Of a DNA stretch of 6,193 bases, positions 1-4,244 are shown in pieces (the first letter of the stretch is position 1; every line of letters starts with the position of its first letter). The position numbers were made by a program, and so were the translations under genes. The notes below the pieces were generated by a model, which saw only the letters and a program-made list of their open reading frames with translations, had not been told where the DNA came from and ran no database searches. The stretch is from the NCBI GenBank assembly GCA_910577335.1, contig CAJTMJ010000075.1, positions 1 to 6,193 of the forward strand, written 5' to 3'. The DNA is from an uncultured Duncaniella sp. (GTDB lineage Bacteria > Bacteroidota > Bacteroidia > Bacteroidales > Muribaculaceae).

Positions 1-220
1 GTGAAAGTTGAGGCTTTTGCTTAATTTTTTTGTAGGGAGTTCTGCAACACCCTCCGTAGTCCTGACGGATTGCCTCGATTGTCCACGGGATGCTGCGCTC
101 TATCAGTTGTCCGGCGGCGTTAGGCTGTCGGACAATCTTGTAGTAGGTAGTGCCGATGCGCTCGAAGCGGTCTTCGGCTACCGGGGTAATAGTTGCTTCA
201 TCCATAGGCTCAGTCTGCAT
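1..220 (-). CDS. N-terminal fragment of a probable mobile-element replication protein (primase/helicase-like), runs off the window
   Basis: An open frame of 73 codons continues past base 1, so only the N-terminus is visible. It starts at ATG 220, overlapping the end of the upstream HTH gene by 11 bases. A second ATG at 205, 4 bases past that gene's stop, is equally plausible. No Shine-Dalgarno sequence marks either one. The segment RFERIGTTYYKIV, followed by an IPWTIEAIRQDYG-like stretch, resembles as I remember them the N-termini of large primase/helicase proteins that follow an HTH gene on Bacteroides integrative elements. The same strand and tight coupling suggest one operon. No catalytic motif lies in the visible part. 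After residue 57 the sequence becomes cysteine- and lysine-rich (GCCRTPYKK) and crosses a run of seven A, so a frameshift near the window edge cannot be excluded. The gene call is fairly safe; the function is tentative. Confidence 0.6.
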   Translation of the reverse strand, partial: MQTEPMDEATITPVAEDRFERIGTTYYKIVRQPNAAGQLIERSIPWTIEAIRQDYGGCCRTPYKKIKQKPQLS

Positions 221-539
221 TGCGGGATTCTATGATGGCTCTTACGTCTCGCTGGCTGTAACGGGTACTGCCGTTCACTTTGAATGAGCGCAGTTTGCCA
301 GCACGTGCCATGTTGAAGACAGTGGTCTCGCACACGCCGAGCTGCTCGGCAACTTCCTTCCTGGTGAGAGGACGCTCTTTCTCGGCGTCCATATACAACG
401 GGAGGATGCGCTCGCGTGTGGCTTCGATTGTGTCCACCACAAGCTGATGGAGGTCGGAGAGGTGGACGGTGAGGAGAATATTGGGAGAATCAGGGTCGGA
501 CATCGACGCCTGAAGAAGGTCGTATAGGCTTGCTTTCAT
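210..539 (-). CDS. Helix-turn-helix DNA-binding protein, excisionase/MerR-like fold (HTH_17 type)
   Basis: This 109-residue protein has a C-terminal winged helix-turn-helix at about residues 57-106: PLTRKEVAEQLGVCETTVFN, then the wing GKLRSFKVNGSTRYSQRDV. That is the excisionase-type layout, in which RKEVAEQLGV is the first helix pair and the R-x-S-x-R/Y-S segment contacts DNA. The first 55 residues are a mostly helical, acidic extension typical of small Bacteroides element proteins. Such proteins usually act as recombination directionality factors or regulators. Its position, on the integrase strand and directly ahead of a replication-type gene, fits excision or replication control. The start is ATG 539. 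A 7-bp inverted repeat (564-598) lies just upstream, after a very long leader. An ordinary transcriptional regulator role is the main alternative. Confidence 0.85.
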   Translation of the reverse strand: MKASLYDLLQASMSDPDSPNILLTVHLSDLHQLVVDTIEATRERILPLYMDAEKERPLTRKEVAEQLGVCETTVFNMARAGKLRSFKVNGSTRYSQRDVRAIIESRNAD

Positions 540-563
540 CGGGGGAAATGAAATTAAGTTTTA

Positions 564-598
564 TCGCCGGATTGTTTACACCATCCACTGCCCGGCGA
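564..598 (-). promoter_or_regulatory. Inverted repeat in the leader just ahead of the HTH gene
   Basis: TCGCCGG (564-570) and CCGGCGA (592-598) form a perfect 7-bp GC-rich stem with a 21-base loop. It ends 25 bases before the HTH start codon. No T-run follows on the minus strand, so it is not a normal terminator. It could be an operator for the HTH protein or an RNA structure controlling its translation. The role is inferred from position only. Confidence 0.45.
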
Positions 599-601
599 CG
601 A

Positions 602-940
602 TTAAGGCAGTGAAGATGTGTCCCCGAAAGGACATAGAAAGGGCTGTCGGCTATGTTTCGCTAAAGCCGATGGTTGTCGCTGCCGACCGTTCAAGGTCAG
701 CACAAGGCGTAGCTCGCCCTTTCCCATGCCGCACGGATTGGCAACGACATGAGTGGCATCCGTCCCGGATATGGGGCGGACACAAGGCTGCTGTGTCTTA
801 CTTACATAGGGTAAGGCATACGCATTTTTCTTCTTTTTAATTGATTGTTTTTGACGTACAGGTTCTGTACGGGCACGGTTATGGCTGTCCGCTCTATGAT
901 TTTTTTGGCTCATTACGGCTCTTTTATGGACACACGTCAT
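602..940 (-). CDS. Doubtful hypothetical protein in the long leader
   Basis: This is an open frame of 112 codons with ATG starts at 940 and at residue 10. The product is basic, has a lysine run (KKKKN), and shows no domain, signal peptide or membrane segment that I recognise. It lies on the same strand as the HTH gene, 62 bases upstream of it, and downstream of two minus-strand promoters, which is the only positional support. Composition speaks against it: residues are spread evenly, hydrophobic patterning is weak, and the DNA is full of hairpins, such as TGTCC/GGACA at 619-634. It may be a chance frame in a structured leader RNA. Confidence 0.25.
   Translation of the reverse strand: MTCVHKRAVMSQKNHRADSHNRARTEPVRQKQSIKKKKNAYALPYVSKTQQPCVRPISGTDATHVVANPCGMGKGELRLVLTLNGRQRQPSALAKHSRQPFLCPFGDTSSLP
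855..871. repeat. Compact perfect inverted repeat
   Basis: CGTACAG-GTT-CTGTACG is a perfect 7-bp inverted repeat with a 3-base spacer. It is preceded by T-rich sequence on the plus strand but is not followed by a T-run on either strand. It could be a protein-binding site or a small hairpin of the leader RNA. Confidence 0.4.
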
Positions 941-1107
941 GCTGCACCGCCTGATAGTCTGTGATTCTCGGTGAGATATGGGTGCCGCAAATGTCAGCCT
1001 GTAATGGCTCTATGACAGCTCATGGCTGTGCCGGACCTTCTTCTCTGCCGTTGTCCCACGTGCTTAATCCGTTGAGCATCGCTTCCTTAGGACGAGTTGT
1101 TACCGGA

Positions 1108-1251
1108 TTAAACCGTTGCGGTGTGTTCCGCATTCAACAGCAGCTTCTTCATAGTGATGCCGGATACAGTTTTCCGGTCTTTCCTGTGGTACCTCTTTTC
1201 TTTTCGTCGCGCAATATCGGGTTTTGCATCCGTCCGGGAGCAGCGTTCCAT
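1108..1251 (-). CDS. Small basic hypothetical protein (47 aa), possible leader ORF
   Basis: A 47-codon frame starts at ATG 1251 and encodes a very basic peptide. It has an ARRKEKRYHRKDRK segment at about residues 14-27, then a hydrophobic MKKLLLNAEH stretch. A good promoter match (1310-1341) lies 60-90 bases upstream in the right orientation and would give a leader of about 50 bases, which favours real expression. The frame continues upstream to a TTG at 1350, but that would start above the promoter, so I prefer ATG 1251. I recognise no domain. The charge suggests nucleic-acid binding, which is inference only. It could also be a regulatory upstream ORF or chance. Confidence 0.35.
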   Translation of the reverse strand: MERCSRTDAKPDIARRKEKRYHRKDRKTVSGITMKKLLLNAEHTATV

Positions 1252-1309
1252 TTCTGGGCTATAAAGTTGAACGTGTCGTTTTCGGTATGCGTGGCTCTCA
1301 ATTGCTACA

Positions 1310-1341
1310 TAAAGATACGAAAATTTTTTGAGGATTCCAAA
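1310..1341 (-). promoter_or_regulatory. Bacteroidetes-type promoter reading leftward inside the leader region
   Basis: On the minus strand TTTG (1341-1338) is followed after 20 bases by TATCTTTA (1317-1310). That is the expected TTTG / TAnnTTTG layout with one mismatch in the last base of the -7 box. Transcription would start near 1303 and run toward the 47-aa ORF and the HTH gene. Confidence 0.5.
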
Positions 1342-1405
1342 TCTGCACAAATTCCCATCAGCGGAAGACCATCTTGTCAGCTATTGTGTGTATGATGTAG
1401 GTGTG

Positions 1406-1496
1406 TCAATAGCCGCCAAAAGCGTCACGCTTGAACATAGGCACCGGCATCGGTGTAAGTGTCGGGCATGTACCCGCACACCGATTGTGTTTGCAT
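1406..1496 (-). other. Two overlapping very short ORFs (23 and 10 codons) in the leader
   Basis: ATG 1496 opens a 23-codon frame ending at 1425, with peptide middle GYMPDTYTDAGAYVQA. ATG 1438 opens a 10-codon frame (MFKRDAFGGY) ending at 1406, so the two overlap by 14 bases in different frames. They are far too short for statistics. I record them because they lie downstream of a strong promoter on the same strand, one on top of a hairpin (1449-1485), as leader peptides do. There is no direct evidence of translation. Confidence 0.2.
1449..1485. repeat. Two-tier hairpin in the leader
   Basis: ATCGGTGT (1449-1456) pairs perfectly with ACACCGAT (1478-1485). Inside it GGG (1464-1466) pairs with CCC (1473-1475). 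No T-run follows on either strand, so it is more likely an RNA structural element than a terminator. Confidence 0.45.
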
Positions 1497-1552
1497 AGGT
1501 CGCTGAGCCGGTTGCGAAATCAAGCACACACTGTTGGGGTTGTGCAATAATG

Positions 1553-1572
1553 TTCGACCCATCGGGGTCGAA
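1553..1572. repeat. Perfect 8-bp hairpin with 4-base loop
   Basis: TTCGACCC-ATCG-GGGTCGAA is a perfect stem-loop. A second weaker one, GCCCA (1578-1582) with TGGGC (1592-1596), follows at once. Together they suggest a strongly folded leader RNA. I checked for a tRNA T-arm because of the TTCGA motif, but no cloverleaf surrounds it. Confidence 0.5.
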
Positions 1573-1633
1573 TCTTAGCCCAGCCCTCTCTTGGGCCGGG
1601 AGATATGTTTGCGGCGAGATAAGGACGCAACCG

Positions 1634-1771
1634 TCACGGCAGAGCAATCTGACGCTCCGCTATGGTCGCAAAATATGCCACCGCAACTTTCCTAACAAGG
1701 CTTTGTTCAGAAAAGTTCACGATTTGGCGAAAAAAGTTATCCGTAGCCAAAAGTAGTGCGTGAGCGGTCAT
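1634..1771 (-). CDS. Small hypothetical protein (45 aa) directly behind a strong promoter
   Basis: This 45-codon frame starts at ATG 1771, about 30 bases after the predicted transcription start of the TTTG-N21-TATCTTTG promoter (1807-1839). It is therefore the first ORF on that transcript. The peptide has well-distributed hydrophobic and charged residues (ATDNFFRQIVNFSEQ, then RKVAVAYFATIAERQIAL) and could fold into two amphipathic helices. I recognise no named domain. I have a vague impression that similar small ORFs recur in Bacteroides accessory DNA, but cannot verify it. It could be a real small protein or a leader ORF. An overlapping 88-codon TTG-start frame (1381-1647) follows and is less convincing. 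Confidence 0.45.
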   Translation of the reverse strand: MTAHALLLATDNFFRQIVNFSEQSLVRKVAVAYFATIAERQIALP

Positions 1772-1806
1772 TACGCCCCGCTGGCTTTGGACTTTCTTTT
1801 CGGTGG

Positions 1807-1839
1807 CAAAGATAGAATGTAATTTTCAATCCCGCCAAA
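1807..1839 (-). promoter_or_regulatory. Strong Bacteroidetes promoter driving the long leader region
   Basis: TTTG (1839-1836) and TATCTTTG (1814-1807) on the minus strand are separated by 21 bases, an exact match to the Bacteroidetes primary sigma-factor pattern. The start would be near 1800. The first ORF downstream is the 45-aa one, and the HTH gene lies about 1.26 kb further on. Confidence 0.7.
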
Positions 1840-1863
1840 TATTGTCCGCCAGATATAGCTCAA

Positions 1864-1893
1864 GGTTGTATATGTATCTCAGTATATACAACC
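1864..1893. promoter_or_regulatory. Perfect 10-bp inverted repeat upstream of the leader promoter; possible operator
   Basis: GGTTGTATAT (1864-1873) and ATATACAACC (1884-1893) are exact inverted copies with a 10-base spacer. The repeat ends 25 bp upstream of the -33 box of the promoter at 1807-1839, a usual place for an activator or repressor site. It has no T-run, so termination of the upstream gene is less likely. Confidence 0.5.
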
Positions 1894-2028
1894 GGTATAG
1901 TGTAATCGCCTTTCAATTCCCCGCGTTTTGCCGGACTCTCCAGATTACTCCGGACATGGTTCTCGTTATTTCGTTTTGGATCCCTTCTTTTCCCTCCTGA
2001 GTATCCTTTGTTAATCTCAATATATGCT

Positions 2029-2076
2029 TATAATCCCCCAAATCTATGTCTTTTGACCTACTTTTGGGGGATTATA
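2029..2076 (-). terminator. 14-bp perfect inverted repeat overlapping the HigA-like stop codon
   Basis: TATAATCCCCCAAA (2029-2042) and TTTGGGGGATTATA (2063-2076) are a perfect 14-bp inverted repeat with a 20-base loop. The stop codon (2074-2072) lies inside the stem. It would make a very stable 3' hairpin on the HigA-like transcript. The sequence after it (AGCATATATTG) is A/T-rich but has no real U-tract, so it may act as an mRNA 3'-end stabiliser or protein site rather than a classic terminator. Confidence 0.5.
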
Positions 2077-2362
2077 GCGAGGTTTTCTTACGGGCTATGA
2101 AATCATCATAACTCTTTTGATGACAGAGCCACATGTAAGCGGGTATTTTAGTTATCATTTCAAAAGTTTCAGCCATTTTAGGCGTTATGGAGCCTTGCCC
2201 CTTTATTACTGAAACAATTACTTCTTCAGGGATAGAAACCTTCGTGGCAAATTCTTTTACTTCCATGCCCATCTCCTGCAACTTTTCATAAAGAGTCTCA
2301 CCGGGATGGTAAACAGCCGGCAATTTGGCGGGGTCGAAAAAATGTCTTGTCTGTGTGTTCAT
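2072..2362 (-). CDS. HigA-like antitoxin, XRE-family HTH (VapI type), without a toxin partner
   Basis: The 96-residue protein shows the HigA layout: HPGETLYEKLQEMGMEVKEFA (about residues 19-39), helix-turn-helix with recognition helix around IPEEVIVSVIKGQGSITPKM (44-63), then the family-typical end IPAYMWLCHQKSYDDF. HigA neutralises the ribosome-dependent mRNase HigB and represses its own promoter. No HigB-like frame is visible: HigB normally sits directly upstream, but here that space is a 60-base leader and the next gene upstream is the other toxin. This may be an orphan antitoxin, a free regulator, or a decoy against HigB of other elements. It has its own promoter (2429-2458) and a hairpin leader. 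The start is ATG 2362; no in-frame alternative exists, since a TGA lies upstream. Confidence 0.85.
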   Translation of the reverse strand: MNTQTRHFFDPAKLPAVYHPGETLYEKLQEMGMEVKEFATKVSIPEEVIVSVIKGQGSITPKMAETFEMITKIPAYMWLCHQKSYDDFIARKKTSL

Positions 2363-2375
2363 ATAAAAACTCGAA

Positions 2376-2418
2376 GACCTCCCCGGGTGCGCTAATCTTA
2401 CGGGAAGCGTGGGAGGTC
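2376..2418 (-). promoter_or_regulatory. Leader hairpin/operator ahead of the HigA-like gene
   Basis: GACCTCCC (2376-2383) and GGGAGGTC (2411-2418) form an 8-bp GC-rich inverted repeat starting just after the predicted transcription start. On the transcript it is followed after about seven bases by five U, then the start codon. It could be an autoregulatory operator or an attenuator-like leader. Confidence 0.5.
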
Positions 2419-2428
2419 ATATCGTTTG

Positions 2429-2458
2429 CAAAATTAGTTTATTTCTTTGGAATTACAA
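2429..2458 (-). promoter_or_regulatory. Promoter of the HigA-like gene
   Basis: TTG (2458-2456) and TAATTTTG (2436-2429) on the minus strand are 19 bases apart, matching the Bacteroidetes pattern. It lies in the gap after the toxin gene, so the HigA-like gene can be transcribed on its own. Confidence 0.65.
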
Positions 2459-2492
2459 CATCTTTGATTTTAAGAAATATCTGATGCTGTTC

Positions 2493-2516
2493 GGTATTTT
2501 CAGGTATTTTCAGGTA
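2493..2516. repeat. Short tandem repeat at the toxin stop codon
   Basis: GGTATTTTCA occurs twice in tandem (2493-2502, 2503-2512), followed by a partial GGTA. The toxin gene's stop codon lies in the second copy, so a repeat-number change would alter the sequence just after the gene end. Confidence 0.6.
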
Positions 2517-2986
2517 AAGCTGTAATAACTATCTCGCAATCCAAACTGAGCAAGACGTTCCTCGCTTTCGGCAGGACTTTCCTTAACTGTACCGATGATC
2601 AACTCAACATCATAGTTGTCAATCTCGCCCAAGTAGTTCCACTCATTGAACTTCTGAGGATAGGCAACCTTCAACCGGACGCAATCAACAAAAGAATCAT
2701 ACCTGAGAAATGGATACTTTGACTGTTTTATGGGCATGTGGTACATTTTGAGATGTGCCGGAAGATTCCTGTTTATTTGAGAATTGATTATCACACCACC
2801 ATAGGCGATACCATTAGAGTCGAAGCCAAGCACTATGAAATATTTGTCTCTTGAAGAGTCTCCTGCTTTGGGCTTGATTCCATTTGCCTCAGTCATCGTC
2901 ATCTCATAGACATCTCCAATCTTGACAGTATGAGATGCCAGTCGTGAAAGCTCTTCCTCATTGAGAGCATCAGAAATTTTCATCAT
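2510..2986 (-). CDS. Putative toxin of a Panacea toxin-antitoxin pair, PemK/MazF-like fold
   Basis: This 158-residue protein begins at ATG 2986, overlapping the antitoxin stop by ATGA; a second Met (2983) follows at once. The segment KIGDVYEMTM (about residues 22-31), a beta-rich stretch with DKYFIVLGFD and GGVIINSQIN (48-72), then YDSFVDCVRLKVAYP (95-109) resemble the order of PemK/MazF endoribonucleases: a GDV start strand, a central sheet, and an S-x-V strand near the active site. These toxins cut mRNA. The similarity is weak and I cannot name the catalytic residues safely. The stronger argument is context, as it is translationally coupled behind a Panacea antitoxin. The last about 25 residues (PAESEERLAQFGL) form an acidic tail. 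It could be another toxin fold or a non-toxic partner. Confidence 0.7.
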   Translation of the reverse strand: MMKISDALNEEELSRLASHTVKIGDVYEMTMTEANGIKPKAGDSSRDKYFIVLGFDSNGIAYGGVIINSQINRNLPAHLKMYHMPIKQSKYPFLRYDSFVDCVRLKVAYPQKFNEWNYLGEIDNYDVELIIGTVKESPAESEERLAQFGLRDSYYSFT

Positions 2987-3534
2987 TTCAAAGCTGATTC
3001 AATTTGCATTTGCTCTTCAATATATTCAAGCATGGCATCATCGGCATTTAGAACTCTTGCCATAGAGACAGGAGAAATGACATTTGTTCCATTGGTGCGA
3101 CGGTTTGCTTCTTCCCAGGCTTCATCATGTGACTTTCTCATGAGCTGTCCGAAAGTCAACGATTCGTTTTCCTCGATTGACTGTTCCAATGCTTCAATCT
3201 CTGACTTGGAAAGATACTTCAAATTTGCCTCTCGTTTAGGAAGAAGAACATTCGGAGCATCTTCCCCGGCAAACTGGATAACCTCCGATAATTCTTCCGA
3301 AAGAATCATACGCGGGTGATTCAGTTCCTTAACCGCATCATACAATTGAGTAGGAACCGGACCATATTTCAATGCGCAAAACTCGTCAGGCACAATGCCG
3401 CTGCCCCATTTCGCCAGATGCTTCATCTCGGCGAAATAGAGAATCTTGAAAGCATGGTAGAAATCAACGCCACCAGTCTTGCCAAGTATAAACAGAACTA
3501 ACTCTGTGAGTTTCTTGCTGTCGTAATTCGTCAT
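2983..3534 (-). CDS. Panacea-domain antitoxin (DUF4065 / SocA-like)
   Basis: The 183-residue protein carries the Panacea/SocA-like domain from about residue 7 to 135. Hallmarks are the first helix KLTELVLFIL, the HAFKILYFAEMKHLAKWG segment (25-42), the FCALKYGPVPTQLYD turn (52-66; the K/R-x-GPV motif is the family signature), and the SLTFGQLMRKSHDEAW segment (125-140). Panacea antitoxins bind and neutralise many unrelated toxins, so the toxin type must come from the partner. Here the partner follows with a 4-base overlap, antitoxin first. AAGGA lies nine bases before ATG 3534 and supports this start. The operon has its own promoter (3595-3625). Phage defence or element maintenance is the likely role, inferred from the family and context. 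Confidence 0.88.
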   Translation of the reverse strand: MTNYDSKKLTELVLFILGKTGGVDFYHAFKILYFAEMKHLAKWGSGIVPDEFCALKYGPVPTQLYDAVKELNHPRMILSEELSEVIQFAGEDAPNVLLPKREANLKYLSKSEIEALEQSIEENESLTFGQLMRKSHDEAWEEANRRTNGTNVISPVSMARVLNADDAMLEYIEEQMQIESALK

Positions 3535-3574
3535 GGGCTTATGTCCTTATGCTTATCTAACGCAGAATGCGCAA

Positions 3575-3597
3575 TTGCAGTTTATTTCAGTCTGCAA
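3575..3597. promoter_or_regulatory. Possible operator over the toxin-antitoxin promoter
   Basis: TTGCAG (3575-3580) and CTGCAA (3592-3597) are inverted copies 11 bases apart. They overlap the -7 box and predicted start of the Panacea operon, where an autorepressor would bind. The adjacent GCAATTGC (3571-3578) is itself palindromic. The Panacea protein has no obvious DNA-binding domain, so the regulator is unknown; it could be the neighbouring HigA-like protein. Confidence 0.35.
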
Positions 3598-3625
3598 ATA
3601 TAATAATAATTTTTCAAATTACAAA
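3595..3625 (-). promoter_or_regulatory. Promoter of the Panacea toxin-antitoxin operon
   Basis: TTTG (3625-3622) and TATATTTG (3602-3595) on the minus strand are 19 bases apart, an exact Bacteroidetes promoter. The transcript would start near 3588, giving a leader of about 54 bases before ATG 3534. Confidence 0.75.
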
Positions 3626-3709
3626 ATTTCCTGAATATGTGCAAAATATGCAGCAAGTATGTGTGCGAGTATGTGTGGAGTTGATTGTAACATATAAAGA
3701 TGGCTGTCA

Positions 3710-3847
3710 TTACTTTCGAGGGAAGCTCGCAACGCCCTCTAAAATTGCATCAAACAAAATCAGCGAGGCGAATGAAATTAGTTGTGAGAAAGAAATTGCA
3801 TTCCATCCAACTGGTGCTACGTCGGCGAGTAACAACACATAAAGCAT
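3710..3847 (-). CDS. Possible small membrane protein (45 aa), doubtful
   Basis: ATG 3847 opens a 45-codon frame whose peptide is strongly hydrophobic (start MLYVLLLADVAPVGW, then AISFSQLISFASLILFDAIL) and ends in basic FPRK, as one or two membrane helices would. No promoter match or ribosome binding site is visible upstream, and a 91-codon frame exists on the opposite strand. No family is recognised. It could be a small hydrophobic toxin-like peptide, or simply chance in A/T-rich DNA. Confidence 0.22.
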   Translation of the reverse strand: MLYVLLLADVAPVGWNAISFSQLISFASLILFDAILEGVASFPRK

Positions 3848-3910
3848 GGGGCTAAGTTAATGCCCTCTAGAACCCAAGCCACTGTATAGTATGAAAATAT
3901 TATCAGTAAT

Positions 3911-3942
3911 TCCCACCAACCCACCCAATCGGCACCCCGATT
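3911..3942 (-). other. Potential G-quadruplex with an adjoining hairpin
   Basis: The minus strand carries four G-runs: GGGG, an 8-base loop, GGG, T, GGG, TTGGT, GGG. The first run also lies inside a perfect 6-bp hairpin, AATCGG-GGTG-CCGATT (3942-3927). The two structures are mutually exclusive, so the site could act as a switch. The 8-base loop makes the quadruplex only moderately likely. Confidence 0.35.
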
Positions 3943-3950
3943 TCTCTACT

Positions 3951-3970
3951 TTGACGGACTGCTCCGTCAA
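3951..3970. repeat. Perfect 8-bp hairpin
   Basis: TTGACGGA-CTGC-TCCGTCAA is an exact inverted repeat with a 4-base loop. On the minus strand it follows a short hydrophobic ORF whose TGA lies inside the stem. Neither side has a T-run, so a classic terminator is unlikely. Confidence 0.5.
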
Positions 3971-4050
3971 TCACAACTTCTTAGAGCATTCCAGCACATA
4001 ACAAAGAGTGCCATCAGCACCGAGAATAAAATGCCTGTCCCTAACGCCAT
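3967..4050 (-). CDS. Possible 27-aa single-span membrane peptide or gene remnant
   Basis: ATG 4050 opens 27 codons: MALGTG, then a hydrophobic core (ILFSVLMALFVMCW), then NALRSCD. The size and pattern match a single membrane span. The frame is also open upstream without an ATG as far as a TAG, and before that TAG reads plausible protein (SLKDVLDNDKV). It may therefore be the 3' part of a gene broken by a stop. No promoter is visible. Confidence 0.25.
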   Translation of the reverse strand: MALGTGILFSVLMALFVMCWNALRSCD

Positions 4051-4115
4051 GTCAAGCAATCCCGAAGCAATCGAGATGCTAAACTACACTTTGTCATTGT
4101 CCAGCACATCCTTCA

Positions 4116-4149
4116 GTGACTGGCATTGCTACCTAACAAAGCCAGTCAC
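4116..4149. repeat. 9-bp inverted repeat
   Basis: GTGACTGGC (4116-4124) and GCCAGTCAC (4141-4149) are exact inverted copies with a 16-base spacer. No T-run follows on either strand. It lies downstream of the 5S-like gene, beyond the predicted terminator; its role is unknown. Confidence 0.45.
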
Positions 4150-4164
4150 CTACTTCCAAAATGT

Positions 4165-4219
4165 CAAAAAATAAAACATTGTAAGTTGGTTCTGTAGTTA
4201 ATATTGAGCGACCCAACCT
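4165..4219 (-). terminator. Possible terminator of the 5S-like transcript
   Basis: On the minus strand AGGTTGG (4219-4213) can pair with CCAACTT (4189-4183), a 7-bp stem with one G-U pair and a long loop. A U-rich tract (TTTTATTTTTTG, 4176-4165) begins six bases after it. The long loop and the gap before the U-tract make this only a moderate candidate. Confidence 0.3.
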
Positions 4220-4244
4220 CCGGTGAGCCTTCGGATAGAATTGT

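Larger units (their letters stand above)
3848..4244. other. Gene-poor stretch rich in inverted repeats
   Basis: Apart from the doubtful 27-codon frame listed at 3967-4050, no convincing coding frame covers this stretch. It holds a G-run segment, three inverted repeats and a repeated decamer, TCCAGCACAT, at 3990-3999 and 4100-4109. On the minus strand one frame reads SLKDVLDNDKV, a TAG stop, then a hydrophobic stretch, so it could hold the worn remains of a small gene. Confidence 0.4.

Noticed and set aside
961..1395. 144-codon plus-strand frame
   Set aside because: It starts with GTG, has no promoter or domain, and lies antisense to a minus-strand promoter and the 47-aa ORF in hairpin-rich DNA.
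1551..1600. tRNA-like T-arm (TTCGA motif)
   Set aside because: The motif is part of a plain perfect hairpin; no acceptor, D or anticodon arms can be built around it on either strand.
1381..1647. 88-codon minus-strand frame across the leader hairpins
   Set aside because: It needs a TTG start inside the 45-aa ORF, has odd composition (many C, H and R), and has no recognisable domain. Not fully excluded.
2376..2420. 40-codon frame opening at ATG 2420 in the HigA leader as a HigB remnant
   Set aside because: It overlaps the HigA-like gene out of frame, shows no HigB motif, and is explained by the leader inverted repeat.
3567..3842. 91-codon plus-strand frame
   Set aside because: It begins inside the toxin-antitoxin promoter region, has no family features or upstream signals, and its low-complexity start comes from A/T-rich DNA.
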